Source: UBA5078 sp964538025 (GTDB lineage Bacteria; Pseudomonadota; Gammaproteobacteria; Pseudomonadales; Pseudohongiellaceae). From it: 64,000 bases of DNA. Each line of letters starts with the position of its first letter. Positions within the stretch are counted from its first letter, which is position 1. The notes under the pieces were generated by a model, which was not told where the DNA came from, ran no database searches, and worked only from the letters and a program-made list of their open reading frames with translations. This document shows, one piece after another, positions 1 through 6,682 of the stretch. Both the position numbers and the translations under genes were made by a program. The stretch covers positions 62,001 to 126,000 of the forward strand of contig CAZICZ010000007.1 of NCBI GenBank assembly GCA_964538025.1. Direction: 5' to 3'.

Positions 1-17
1 AGAATTGCAGTTGGAAT

Positions 18-36
18 CTGCCATCGTCGATGGCAG
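18..36 (-). terminator. Hairpin just downstream of fleQ, possible weak terminator
   Basis: A perfect inverted repeat (8-bp arms, 3-base loop) lies 15 bases beyond the fleQ stop codon on the minus strand. No T-tract follows on that strand, so it is at best a weak or Rho-assisted terminator. The call rests on position and symmetry only. Confidence 0.3.
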
Positions 37-51
37 GTCAGTCGCCGGCCA

Positions 52-1545
52 CTAGGCGTCGTCGAGATCATCGCCACGGCGGTGCATGTCATATTTACGC
101 ATCTTTTCCACCAGTGTCGTGCGCCGGATATTGAGCCGATCCGCGGCACGTGCCACGACTCCCCCGCAATCGTTCAACGCCTGATCGATCAGATCGCGCT
201 CCAGATTGGCGAGATATTCCTTCAGATCCAATCCATTTAGGGGCAGCAATGCCTGTGCGGCATGTCCGTTGACGGGGGGCACGATCGAGTCCTGCCGACG
301 TTCTGACAGCGATGGCAGATGCGCCAGTTCCTGCTCCTCTACATGGCGAAATTTAGGCGGCAGATCGTTGATGCCAACGACCCTGTGGGGATACAGAATG
401 GCCATGCGCTCCACCAGATTCGCCAGCTCGCGCACATTGCCCGGCCACGGGTGACGGCACAGGCATTCTATGGCGCCACTGTTGAAGCGCACGGAGCCCC
501 GCTTTTCATTTTCCAGCCGGCTGATCAGCTCATTGAGCAGAAAGGGGATGTCTTCCGCGCGCTCGCGCAGGGAAGGCATTTCGATGGGGAAGACATTGAC
601 CCGATAATACAGATCCTGCCGGAAGGTGCCCGCGGCAATCATGTCTTCGAGATTCTTGTGCGTCGCCGCGAGAATACGCACATCTGTCTGCAGGGTTCGC
701 GTCCCCCCGACTCGCTCGTAGCAATGTTCCTGCAGCACACGCAACAATTTCACCTGCATCGGCAGCGGCATATCTCCGATCTCATCAAGAAACAGCGTGC
801 CTCCCTCGGCCATCTCGAAGCGCCCGATGCGGGTCGAGATCGCCCCAGTGAAGGCGCCCTTCTCGTGGCCGAACAATTCGCTTTCCAGCAAATCCGGTGG
901 AATGGCGCCGCAGTTAATGGGGACAAAGGGTTTGTTGGCGCGCGGAGAGTTCATGTGCAGATTGCGGGCGACCACTTCTTTGCCCGTACCCGATTCGCCG
1001 GTGATCAGGATGGTGACTTCTTTGTTGGCCACCTGCCCCATGACATGACGGATGCGTTGCACTTCCTTGCTGCTGCCCACCAAGCTGCGAAACATGTTGT
1101 AGTCACGCACGGTGTTGTTGGGGGCCAGGCGATGAAAATGCTGACGATACACCTGCGCCTTGTGCAGGGCGTCCAGCAGCGGCTGATGGCTCAGCGGAAG
1201 TGGAACGATCGCGGTAATGGCACCGAGGATGTCCTCGTCGATGACTGTTGCAGCCCCGGCACCCTCCGTCATCAGCACGATGGGAATGCCTCGATCAAGT
1301 GTCGAAAGCGCCGCGATCAATTCCTTGAGGGACTGATCCGGGGCGGGGCCCAACAAGGCCATCTTGATGGCGGAAGGGTCGGCAAAAGTGCTTGCCACGG
1401 CAGACTGCCACTGTGCATAGCAAGTGCTGACCACCTGTTCACCGAGAAACTCTAGAATGATCGGGAGGGTGTGACAGGTCTGGCTATCGTCATCAATGAG
1501 CAGGATTTTCCCTTGACTGGCGATATTCAATGTAGAGGATTCCAT
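52..1545 (-). CDS. fleQ: FleQ-type sigma-54-dependent flagellar master regulator
   Basis: This 497-residue enhancer-binding protein resembles Pseudomonas FleQ along its whole length. The receiver-like N-terminal domain (1-130) is followed by the AAA+ domain with Walker A GESGTGKE (183-190), the sigma-54 contact loop GAFTGA (230-235) and Walker B around LFLDEIG (251-257). A Fis-type helix-turn-helix lies near 462-490. The MFRSLVG stretch (160-166) corresponds to the LFRS c-di-GMP-binding motif of FleQ. Family knowledge: FleQ activates class II flagellar genes with RpoN, and c-di-GMP antagonises it through FleN. It is divergent from flgM, which fits a flagellar regulon position. Confidence 0.93.
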   Translation of the reverse strand: MESSTLNIASQGKILLIDDDSQTCHTLPIILEFLGEQVVSTCYAQWQSAVASTFADPSAIKMALLGPAPDQSLKELIAALSTLDRGIPIVLMTEGAGAATVIDEDILGAITAIVPLPLSHQPLLDALHKAQVYRQHFHRLAPNNTVRDYNMFRSLVGSSKEVQRIRHVMGQVANKEVTILITGESGTGKEVVARNLHMNSPRANKPFVPINCGAIPPDLLESELFGHEKGAFTGAISTRIGRFEMAEGGTLFLDEIGDMPLPMQVKLLRVLQEHCYERVGGTRTLQTDVRILAATHKNLEDMIAAGTFRQDLYYRVNVFPIEMPSLRERAEDIPFLLNELISRLENEKRGSVRFNSGAIECLCRHPWPGNVRELANLVERMAILYPHRVVGINDLPPKFRHVEEQELAHLPSLSERRQDSIVPPVNGHAAQALLPLNGLDLKEYLANLERDLIDQALNDCGGVVARAADRLNIRRTTLVEKMRKYDMHRRGDDLDDA

Positions 1546-1550
1546 GGTGG

Positions 1551-1577
1551 CAAAGTCTGAGAGGCAGTAGCCGAAGA
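1551..1577 (+). promoter_or_regulatory. Candidate sigma-28 (FliA) promoter for flgM-flgN
   Basis: CAAAGTCT, 11 bases, then GCCGAAGA matches the enterobacterial sigma-28 consensus TAAAGTTT-N11-GCCGATAA at 12 of 16 positions with exact spacing. It sits about 45 bases before flgM, where a late flagellar promoter is expected. Class III control of flgMN is established in Salmonella and Pseudomonas; assignment here is by match and position. Confidence 0.6.
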
Positions 1578-1620
1578 CAGGCGGAACCCCTATTAATCGC
1601 TTTTTTAACGGTCGAAACTG

Positions 1621-1878
1621 GTGCGATTAGGCAGCATCAGCGCCGTTTCGCTTGGCACTGCCGCCACTCCAAAGTCGTCCAAGTCTGGCAGCAATGACAC
1701 TGTGTCCATCAGTTCACAAGCTATCGATCTGCGGGGTCTCGAAGACCACATCAGCCAACTCCCCGATGTCAACAAAGCTCGTGTCACCGAGCTCCGCAAC
1801 CAGATCGCTGCCGGCCAATACCAGATCAATTACAACTCCTTAGCCGGGAAAATCCTCGGCTTTGAATCGGATCTGTAA
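1621..1878 (+). CDS. flgM: Anti-sigma-28 factor FlgM
   Basis: An 85-residue protein whose C-terminal half (about 45-80) has the FlgM pattern of two helices, around VNKARVTELRNQIAAGQY and the following NSLAGKIL, that wrap sigma-28. The N-terminal half is Ser/Thr/Gly rich and probably disordered, as in FlgM. FlgM holds FliA inactive until it is exported through the completed hook-basal body. An in-frame stop at 1606-1608 limits the N-terminus and no ATG lies upstream, so the GTG at 1621 is the best start, though its ribosome binding site is weak. It is slightly shorter than typical FlgM (about 95-105). flgN follows after 108 bases. Confidence 0.85.
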   Translation: MRLGSISAVSLGTAATPKSSKSGSNDTVSISSQAIDLRGLEDHISQLPDVNKARVTELRNQIAAGQYQINYNSLAGKILGFESDL

Positions 1879-1986
1879 GCGACCATCCCGTTTTGAACTG
1901 ACTCATGCTCTGCCATTGCTTTGAATGGCGGGCTGATCGCGTCCACCGTTCACCCGAGCGTCATCGGGCACTTCAGGAGAACACCC

Positions 1987-2445
1987 ATGAGCGATAGCGT
2001 CATGCAAGGCCTGCTGGAAAAAGATCTGTCCAATGCCTCCCGGCTGGAAAACCTGCTGGAGACGGAACGTCGTCTTTTGGAGAAGCGGGATATCGGCGCC
2101 TTGAACCAGCTCTTGATGGAAAAGGCACAGCTGCTGGCGGACATTGAATCAAATGATGATGCCAGAAGAAAATTGCTGGCATCTTTTGGAAAGTCCGATA
2201 ACAATACCGGGCTGCGCGACTATTGCACACAGGTGGGGATTGGGGATCTGTACAAGGATTTGCTGAGAGCCCTTCAACACTGCGCAGAGCTAACCAATAT
2301 TAATGGTGCAATCGTGCACCGAAGCAAGCTGAACAATCGCCATATGCTGGACATCATGCAGGGCAAATCTGCAGACACCAGCCTCTATACGCAACGCGGT
2401 GATGCCAGCACGTCGTCCGACACCCGAGCCATCGCAAGGGCTTGA
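1987..2445 (+). CDS. flgN: Flagellar export chaperone FlgN
   Basis: A 152-residue, largely helical, charged protein with the FlgN pattern: a long N-terminal coiled region rich in Leu/Glu and a polar C-terminus ending in Ser/Thr-rich residues. FlgN chaperones the hook-associated proteins FlgK and FlgL to the flagellar export gate. The ATG at 1987 is preferred over an in-frame start 66 bases upstream because an AGGAGA site (1975-1980) precedes it and the extra residues do not look like the family. It lies between flgM and ycgR, the usual flgM-flgN-ycgR order of polar flagellates, presumably in one transcript. Confidence 0.85.
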   Translation: MSDSVMQGLLEKDLSNASRLENLLETERRLLEKRDIGALNQLLMEKAQLLADIESNDDARRKLLASFGKSDNNTGLRDYCTQVGIGDLYKDLLRALQHCAELTNINGAIVHRSKLNNRHMLDIMQGKSADTSLYTQRGDASTSSDTRAIARA

Positions 2446-2464
2446 AAATTAACAAGAAAGACTC

Positions 2465-3178
2465 ATGGCATTAAACGACGGACCAGATCGTTACTACTAC
2501 GGCGCCGGGGACATTTTCAGTGTCCTGCGTGCGCTACAGAATGAACGCAGCCTTGTGAACGTCCAGTTCGATGGCGGCGCGCAGCTGTACAACACCATGA
2601 TTCTGGACGCCAATCTGCAGGACCGCTATTTCCTCATTGACGAAGTGACCCCCCGCGATGGCCATCGCAAGATTGAAGGGGGTGACAAATTCAGCATTCG
2701 CGACAGCATCCATGGCATCAAGGTCCACGCCAAAGACCTGGTCAGCGTGCGGACACTGAACAACCCTGACGGCATCTACTATCAAGTGCCCTTCCCCGCC
2801 AAGATGCTTTACATGCAGCGACGGGAAGCGTTTCGCGCCTATGTCCCCGGCAGCATGAAAACTACCGCGCGATTCACCTCCGAATCCCGCGAGGCTCCGT
2901 TGTTTGGCCGCGTGCTGAACATGTCCGCAACGGGCGTGCGTGTAGGATTCCCGGGGGAGGTAAAACCCGAATTCGGGCCGATGGAAAAATTCAATGCGCT
3001 GATCGAAATCCAGGCACAGGACCAGATGCTCGACTGCCGCCTGGAAATTGTGTACTACCAATACAGCAAGGAGCGGGACCAAACGATGTGCGGATGCCGT
3101 TTCATCGATCTTCCCCGCGCCAGCCAACAGATCGTCAACCGCTTTGTGACCTTCCTGCAGCGCGAAGAACTGGTCTGA
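2465..3178 (+). CDS. ycgR: YcgR-type flagellar brake, PilZ c-di-GMP receptor
   Basis: A 237-residue protein with an N-terminal YcgR domain (about 1-112) and a C-terminal PilZ domain (about 116-235). The c-di-GMP motifs are visible: RxxxR as R120-E-A-F-R124 and the D/N-x-S-x-x-G motif as N152-M-S-A-T-G157. Liganded YcgR binds the flagellar motor/switch and slows or biases rotation. It begins 19 bases after flgN, so it is probably co-transcribed with flgMN. Together with FleQ it gives this locus two c-di-GMP inputs, one transcriptional and one at the motor. The next gene is convergent. Confidence 0.9.
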   Translation: MALNDGPDRYYYGAGDIFSVLRALQNERSLVNVQFDGGAQLYNTMILDANLQDRYFLIDEVTPRDGHRKIEGGDKFSIRDSIHGIKVHAKDLVSVRTLNNPDGIYYQVPFPAKMLYMQRREAFRAYVPGSMKTTARFTSESREAPLFGRVLNMSATGVRVGFPGEVKPEFGPMEKFNALIEIQAQDQMLDCRLEIVYYQYSKERDQTMCGCRFIDLPRASQQIVNRFVTFLQREELV

Positions 3179-3199
3179 CATCAATCTTAAGAATCGCTT

Positions 3200-3871
3200 T
3201 TAACTCATTGTATTTAAAATATTTTTAAATTGCGGCGCCAGCGCCGTCAGACGCTGGAGATCTTCCGGTCTGTCCACATCCCACCGCACAGGCAGTTCTT
3301 TCCAGGCAAGGCCTGCTGCTCGCAGATTCTCCCGCGTTTTCGCCATCACCGCTGCCGTTCCCCACGGAACATCCCGAAACAATGCCTCTGGAACGGAACG
3401 CATGCCGATCAGGACATACCCTCCATCCTCCGCCGGACCGAAGACAAGGTTTTCACCGGATGAGAGTGCCGCCAGTGCCAGCTCAAGATACTCAGCATCG
3501 ACGGATGCACAATCAGCGCCCACGATGATGACCGCCTCGGCCTCGGTGAGCAGCGCCTGTGCCGTCAATGCCATGCGTTCGCCCAAATCCTCTCCACGCT
3601 GCCTGTAACAGGCGTTCGTGCCACAGAGGCTGTGAAGCCAGTCCTGATTCTGCGACATCGCGGCGTCTGACCCGGCAAGCCACAAATGGGCGGGGCATAA
3701 TCCTTTGTCACCCAGGTTCCGGTACACATACTCAATGAGTGCCTTGTGCAGGCGCAGCGCGCCGGCCTCTCCCAGCACCCCCTGTAGACGGGTCTTCACC
3801 TTTCCGGACTCCGGCACCTTCGCAAACAGGGCTAGCGCCATCTTTGAATATTTATTTATTTTATTTTTCAT
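3200..3871 (-). CDS. TIGR04282-family glycosyltransferase (arsenosugar-associated)
   Basis: This 223-residue protein starts the domain with FAKVPESGKVKTRL (about 16-29), the signature of the TIGR04282 nucleotide-sugar transferase-like family, related in fold to CofC/MobA. GADCASVD (about 118) and FGPAEDGGYVLIG (about 144-156) are the other family blocks. The family was named because it co-occurs with arsenosugar biosynthesis genes; the reaction is not proven here. It overlaps the upstream glycosyltransferase by 11 bases, indicating an operon. The start at 3871 is taken; an internal ATG at 3841 is the alternative and would remove a Lys/Asn-rich AT-rich leader. No arsS or arsM lies in this window. 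Confidence 0.8.
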   Translation of the reverse strand: MKNKINKYSKMALALFAKVPESGKVKTRLQGVLGEAGALRLHKALIEYVYRNLGDKGLCPAHLWLAGSDAAMSQNQDWLHSLCGTNACYRQRGEDLGERMALTAQALLTEAEAVIIVGADCASVDAEYLELALAALSSGENLVFGPAEDGGYVLIGMRSVPEALFRDVPWGTAAVMAKTRENLRAAGLAWKELPVRWDVDRPEDLQRLTALAPQFKNILNTMS

Positions 3872-4565
3872 TGTGTTGCGCCGGCTTCCTAATGTAGAGA
3901 CGATGCAGCGTTTGTGGCGCTACCCCCAGCACGTACAGGAGCCGCAACCACCACATCAGGCAGACGGTGCGCGCAATGCCATGCCGCTCCCAGCGCCGAC
4001 TGGACGTTGTCACCCGCTCGCGCAGGCACACGGGCCGGGCAAGACTGCGAAGACGTTTGCTCAGCGCCACATCCTCCATGAGGGGGATCATCGGGAAGCC
4101 GCCCGCACGCGCAAACACCTCCCGCCGGACAAAGAGCGCCTGGTCGCCGGTTGCGACACCTGACACACGGGAGCGCAGGTTGATCATGGTTTCGATGACC
4201 CGGAACGCCGGATGCGAGCCACTGAGACGCACGTCGAACCTGCCCCATGACGCCCCTGACGTGGAAAACACGTGCTCCAGAACCTCGGCAGCGGTGGCGG
4301 GCAGGAGGGTATCGATATGCAGGAACAGCAGCCCCTCCCCGTGCGCCTGCGCCGCACCGGCATTCATCTGCAGGGCTCGGCCCGCATCGCTGGATATCCA
4401 GCGATCGACCCATGCCGAACACGCCTGTTTGCTCTGCACGTCTTCGCCCCCATCGACGACGATCAGCTCATGGCCTCGCGCGCGCAGAGGCTGCAGCGCC
4501 GGAAGATGTTCACGCAGTGCCTGCGCTTCATTGAGCACAGGAATGATGACGCTGATCATGGTCAT
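3861..4565 (-). CDS. TIGR04283-family GT2 glycosyltransferase (arsenosugar-associated)
   Basis: A 234-residue family 2 glycosyltransferase. It opens with MISVIIPVLNEAQALREHL, followed by VDGGEDV near 38 and the acceptor-loop motif FLHIDTLLP near 100, the DxD-like donor/metal site. The C-terminal block with GDQALFVRREVF and PLMEDVALSKRL is typical of TIGR04283. Members pair with TIGR04282 proteins and are annotated as arsenosugar biosynthesis glycosyltransferases, mainly from genomic co-occurrence. The stop overlaps the start of the downstream TIGR04282 gene, so the two are translationally coupled. Its promoter should lie in the long spacer that follows at 4566-5041. Confidence 0.82.
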   Translation of the reverse strand: MTMISVIIPVLNEAQALREHLPALQPLRARGHELIVVDGGEDVQSKQACSAWVDRWISSDAGRALQMNAGAAQAHGEGLLFLHIDTLLPATAAEVLEHVFSTSGASWGRFDVRLSGSHPAFRVIETMINLRSRVSGVATGDQALFVRREVFARAGGFPMIPLMEDVALSKRLRSLARPVCLRERVTTSSRRWERHGIARTVCLMWWLRLLYVLGVAPQTLHRLYIRKPAQHNEK

Positions 4566-5041
4566 TGGGACTCACCGGGGAATGCCACCTCAGGGCGGCG
4601 GAAAGGCCCGAATTCTATGCCAGTGAAGTGGCAATTACACCCTCGCGGGTGCTGTTGCGAAGAGCGTGTCCGCCAACACGGACGTGACGGGAGTCACTTC
4701 TTCCGAAAAAAGCTCAAAAATCGTCCAATTCCTTCCATTTTCAACCCGGAAAGGGCTATTAAGATGAAAGCGAAAGCAGGATAATGCGTGCCCTGTCAAG
4801 GGGGAGAAGCAGACCCGTCCATGATGTCGGTGAAGCCAAGGGTAAGTGTGAGGATTTCTCACCGTTTCGTCTTCCGCGTTGGCGCAGGCAACCCCTGAAT
4901 TTTAGAGTGATCGGGGTAATAAAACGGCGGATTCGCCGTTCTCACTTCCAGAAGGAGTAAAAACTGGTTCAAAGGAGATTCCGTATCCCCTTTCAAAGAG
5001 GCTTCACCCCGACCTTTTGCCGAACCAGATCTGTATCAGCG
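4566..5041. other. 476-base intergenic region with structured leader
   Basis: No convincing gene is present. The region must carry the promoter of the minus-strand glycosyltransferases and that of the small protein at 5042. Perfect or near-perfect hairpins include GTGAC/GTCAC (4683-4696) and AACGGCG/CGCCGTT (4923-4940, loop GATT). Just before the plus-strand gene, CTGGTTC (4964-4970) is complementary to GAACCAG (5022-5028), enclosing AAAGG (4971-4975)/CCTTT (4989-4993). A strong Shine-Dalgarno-like GAAGGAG (4951-4957) has no standard start codon at proper distance. The composition suggests a long regulated 5' leader rather than coding DNA. No known riboswitch class was recognised. Confidence 0.55.
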
Positions 5042-5281
5042 ATGAACGTTGAAAATTTTTATATCATTGCGACGGCTCCGAACGAGCCAACGCTGCAAGT
5101 GAATATCTCCGGCCCCTACCTGACGCGTCAAGCCGCAGAAGCGGACCTGAGTGCTGCGATTGGTGAGGCTGTGGGACTGGACCCTGCCGCGAAAGAGTAT
5201 GAATACAAGATCTCCAAGATCGCCTGCCAGAAGCCCGGTGTGATCCAGCATATGGCCTGCCATATGGGCCAGCGGCTTTAA
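5042..5281 (+). CDS. Small conserved-looking protein of unknown function
   Basis: A 79-residue acidic protein with no signal peptide or membrane segment. It has a beta-strand-like start (ENFYIIATAPNEP), an Ala/Glu-rich helix around 28-45 and two cysteines near the C-terminus (64 and 75) with nearby Met and His residues. I do not recognise the family. The ATG at 5042 is the first standard start in this frame but has no clear Shine-Dalgarno site. The frame stays open upstream to a stop at 4958-4960, encoding an Arg-rich stretch that looks untranslated. It is preceded by a structured leader and followed after 108 bases by the AP2-like gene, on the same strand. Confidence 0.5.
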   Translation: MNVENFYIIATAPNEPTLQVNISGPYLTRQAAEADLSAAIGEAVGLDPAAKEYEYKISKIACQKPGVIQHMACHMGQRL

Positions 5282-5389
5282 ACCAAAAGAACATTTCGAC
5301 GCGAAAGTGAGTCGACGCCACAATGAGGTTCGGGGAACACATTAAACGCCCTGTCAGCGATGGGTAAATGAATCGAGAGAGAGGTTTTT

Positions 5390-5827
5390 GTGAAAAAACT
5401 GGATCCGCTTCACCACATCAGCATCATTGAATCCCGCGGCACCAATTGTGCGTGGGTGCGCATCAAGTACGACGACAAACACTTCCAGGAATCCTTCCCC
5501 TTCAAAAAGTACGGTGGCAAAGACAAGGCCATCGCTGCTGCCAAGAAAAAGCGTGATGAGGAAGGCAAGAAAATTTATGGCGAGAACTGGCCCTTCACCA
5601 AGTTCAGCCCCCGCAAGGTCTCCCCTCTGAATTCCTCGGGCGAGATCGGCGTCAGCTACTCCGAGAGTGATCATGCGTGGGTGGCGACTTGGCAGGAAAA
5701 TGCCCAAGGCAAACGGCGCCAGCGCAATGCGTACTTCTCGATCAACAAGTACGGCGACAAGAAGGCAAAGTCCCTGGCCATCAAGCGCCGCCGGGATGAA
5801 GTTGCCAACAACCTGATCGGTCGCTAA
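5390..5827 (+). CDS. Protein with two tandem AP2-like DNA-binding domains
   Basis: A basic 145-residue protein with an internal duplication. Repeat 1 (about 8-62) and repeat 2 (about 83-140) share the order Ile/Gly-x-x-x, AWV-x-basic strand, Phe-x-x-x-x-KYG-x-K, then an Ala-rich helix ending in RDE. This is the AP2/ERF pattern of three strands and one helix. Bacterial AP2-like domains are known mainly from phage proteins, homing endonucleases and small uncharacterised chromosomal proteins, and they bind DNA. The GTG start at 5390 follows a GAGAGAGG site. There is no endonuclease or integrase domain, so a small DNA-binding or nucleoid-associated role is inferred. It lies directly upstream of tRNA-Arg. 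Confidence 0.65.
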   Translation: MKKLDPLHHISIIESRGTNCAWVRIKYDDKHFQESFPFKKYGGKDKAIAAAKKKRDEEGKKIYGENWPFTKFSPRKVSPLNSSGEIGVSYSESDHAWVATWQENAQGKRRQRNAYFSINKYGDKKAKSLAIKRRRDEVANNLIGR

Positions 5828-5918
5828 CGGCAACATCCTCTCTCCTGTCAGAACGTCCCCGCCGGCCCGCAGCAGCACTGCAATGCAGTGCGCAAAGTCG
5901 TGGCACCCGGGATTCGCC

Positions 5919-5948
5919 ATAACAAAACGCCAGGCTTTCCTTTATAAT
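5919..5948 (+). promoter_or_regulatory. Candidate promoter of tRNA-Arg(CCU)
   Basis: A perfect TATAAT (5943-5948) with an ATAACA -35-like hexamer (5919-5924) at 18-base spacing lies about 50 bases before the tRNA. An imperfect hairpin (5961-5986) follows in the leader. Assignment is by consensus match and position. Confidence 0.5.
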
Positions 5949-6000
5949 CCTTCGCCTTTCGGTGGGCCTGCGGCCTGCAGTCCACCTCCTTGCTCTTCGT

Positions 6001-6077
6001 GTCTCCGTAGCGTAATTGGATAACGCAGCCCCCTCCTAAGGGGCAGATTGCAGGTTCGAACCCCGCCGGAGACACCA
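6001..6077 (+). tRNA. tRNA-Arg, anticodon CCU
   Basis: A complete cloverleaf can be folded by hand. The acceptor stem pairs 6001-6007 with 6067-6073 without mismatch. The D arm is 6010-6026, and the anticodon stem GCCCC/GGGGC (6028-6032/6040-6044) carries loop CTCCTAA with anticodon CCT at 6035-6037. The T arm is 6050-6066 with loop TTCGAAC, and CCA is encoded at 6075-6077. The T stem has one A-C mismatch (6052/6064). It reads AGG codons. The spacer after it is strongly AT-rich (6079-6150) and shows no integrase or repeated attachment site. Confidence 0.96.
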
Positions 6078-6188
6078 CTTTTAAAATTCATTAATATTAA
6101 TATTTATCAAATAGATAAATAATTTTATTAATGTTGTTTATTACAAAAGGTGCCACTGCCTTTGCTCCACCCCTCGCGCGAAACAGTG

Positions 6189-6572
6189 TCATTCCTGACT
6201 GAGATGAGCCAGAGAGGCGCCGTGCTGCTCCCAGTTCTGTCCATCAAACGGGGTAATCGTCATCTCGTCGGGAATTGGCTCGAGGCAGCGCACATTGACA
6301 TCCACGCCGTCGGGATTGGAGCGCGGAATGTAAAAAGGTTTCATGCCGCAATGGCGGCAAAAGCTGTGCTTGGCAACACCGGTATTGAAGGTATAGACCG
6401 TCAGGTCCTCCTGCCCCCGCAGGAGTCGAAAGCGGGATTTCGGCACAATCAGATGCAAAAACCCCGCCTTGCTGCAGATGGAACAATTGCATTCCGTGAC
6501 CTGCAGCGGGCTCGGCGCGTCCACTTCAAATGCCACCGCCCCGCAATGACAGGCGCCAGTAAATCGCTTCAT
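6189..6572 (-). CDS. GFA-family (Mss4-like) zinc protein
   Basis: A 127-residue member of the glutathione-dependent formaldehyde-activating enzyme family (CENP-V/GFA fold). All zinc motifs are visible: ACHCG near 6-10, CNCSICSKAGF near 30-40 and FCRHCG near 72-77. The founding member Gfa was reported to speed formation of S-hydroxymethylglutathione, but most homologues are uncharacterised, so the substrate is open. The ATG at 6572 is chosen because AAGGAG precedes it and it starts directly at the conserved KRFTGACHCG; an upstream in-frame start adds unrelated residues. It is a single gene, divergent from the M28 peptidase. Confidence 0.85.
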   Translation of the reverse strand: MKRFTGACHCGAVAFEVDAPSPLQVTECNCSICSKAGFLHLIVPKSRFRLLRGQEDLTVYTFNTGVAKHSFCRHCGMKPFYIPRSNPDGVDVNVRCLEPIPDEMTITPFDGQNWEQHGASLAHLSQE

Positions 6573-6682
6573 GAGGAATCTCCTTGTGCGTGGCATCGAC
6601 ATGATGCTGGCACTGCAGTATCCAGTCATGCTATCCGTACACGCAAGCTCCCCTAACCCCCCTTTGCTTCGGAGACCTGTCC

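Noticed and set aside
5848..6078. Minus-strand open frame covering the tRNA
   Set aside because: It runs through the tRNA gene and has no similarity to a protein family.
6078..6188. AT-rich region after tRNA-Arg as an integrated island boundary
   Set aside because: No integrase, direct repeat of the tRNA 3' end or compositional block follows; the next gene is an ordinary GFA gene.
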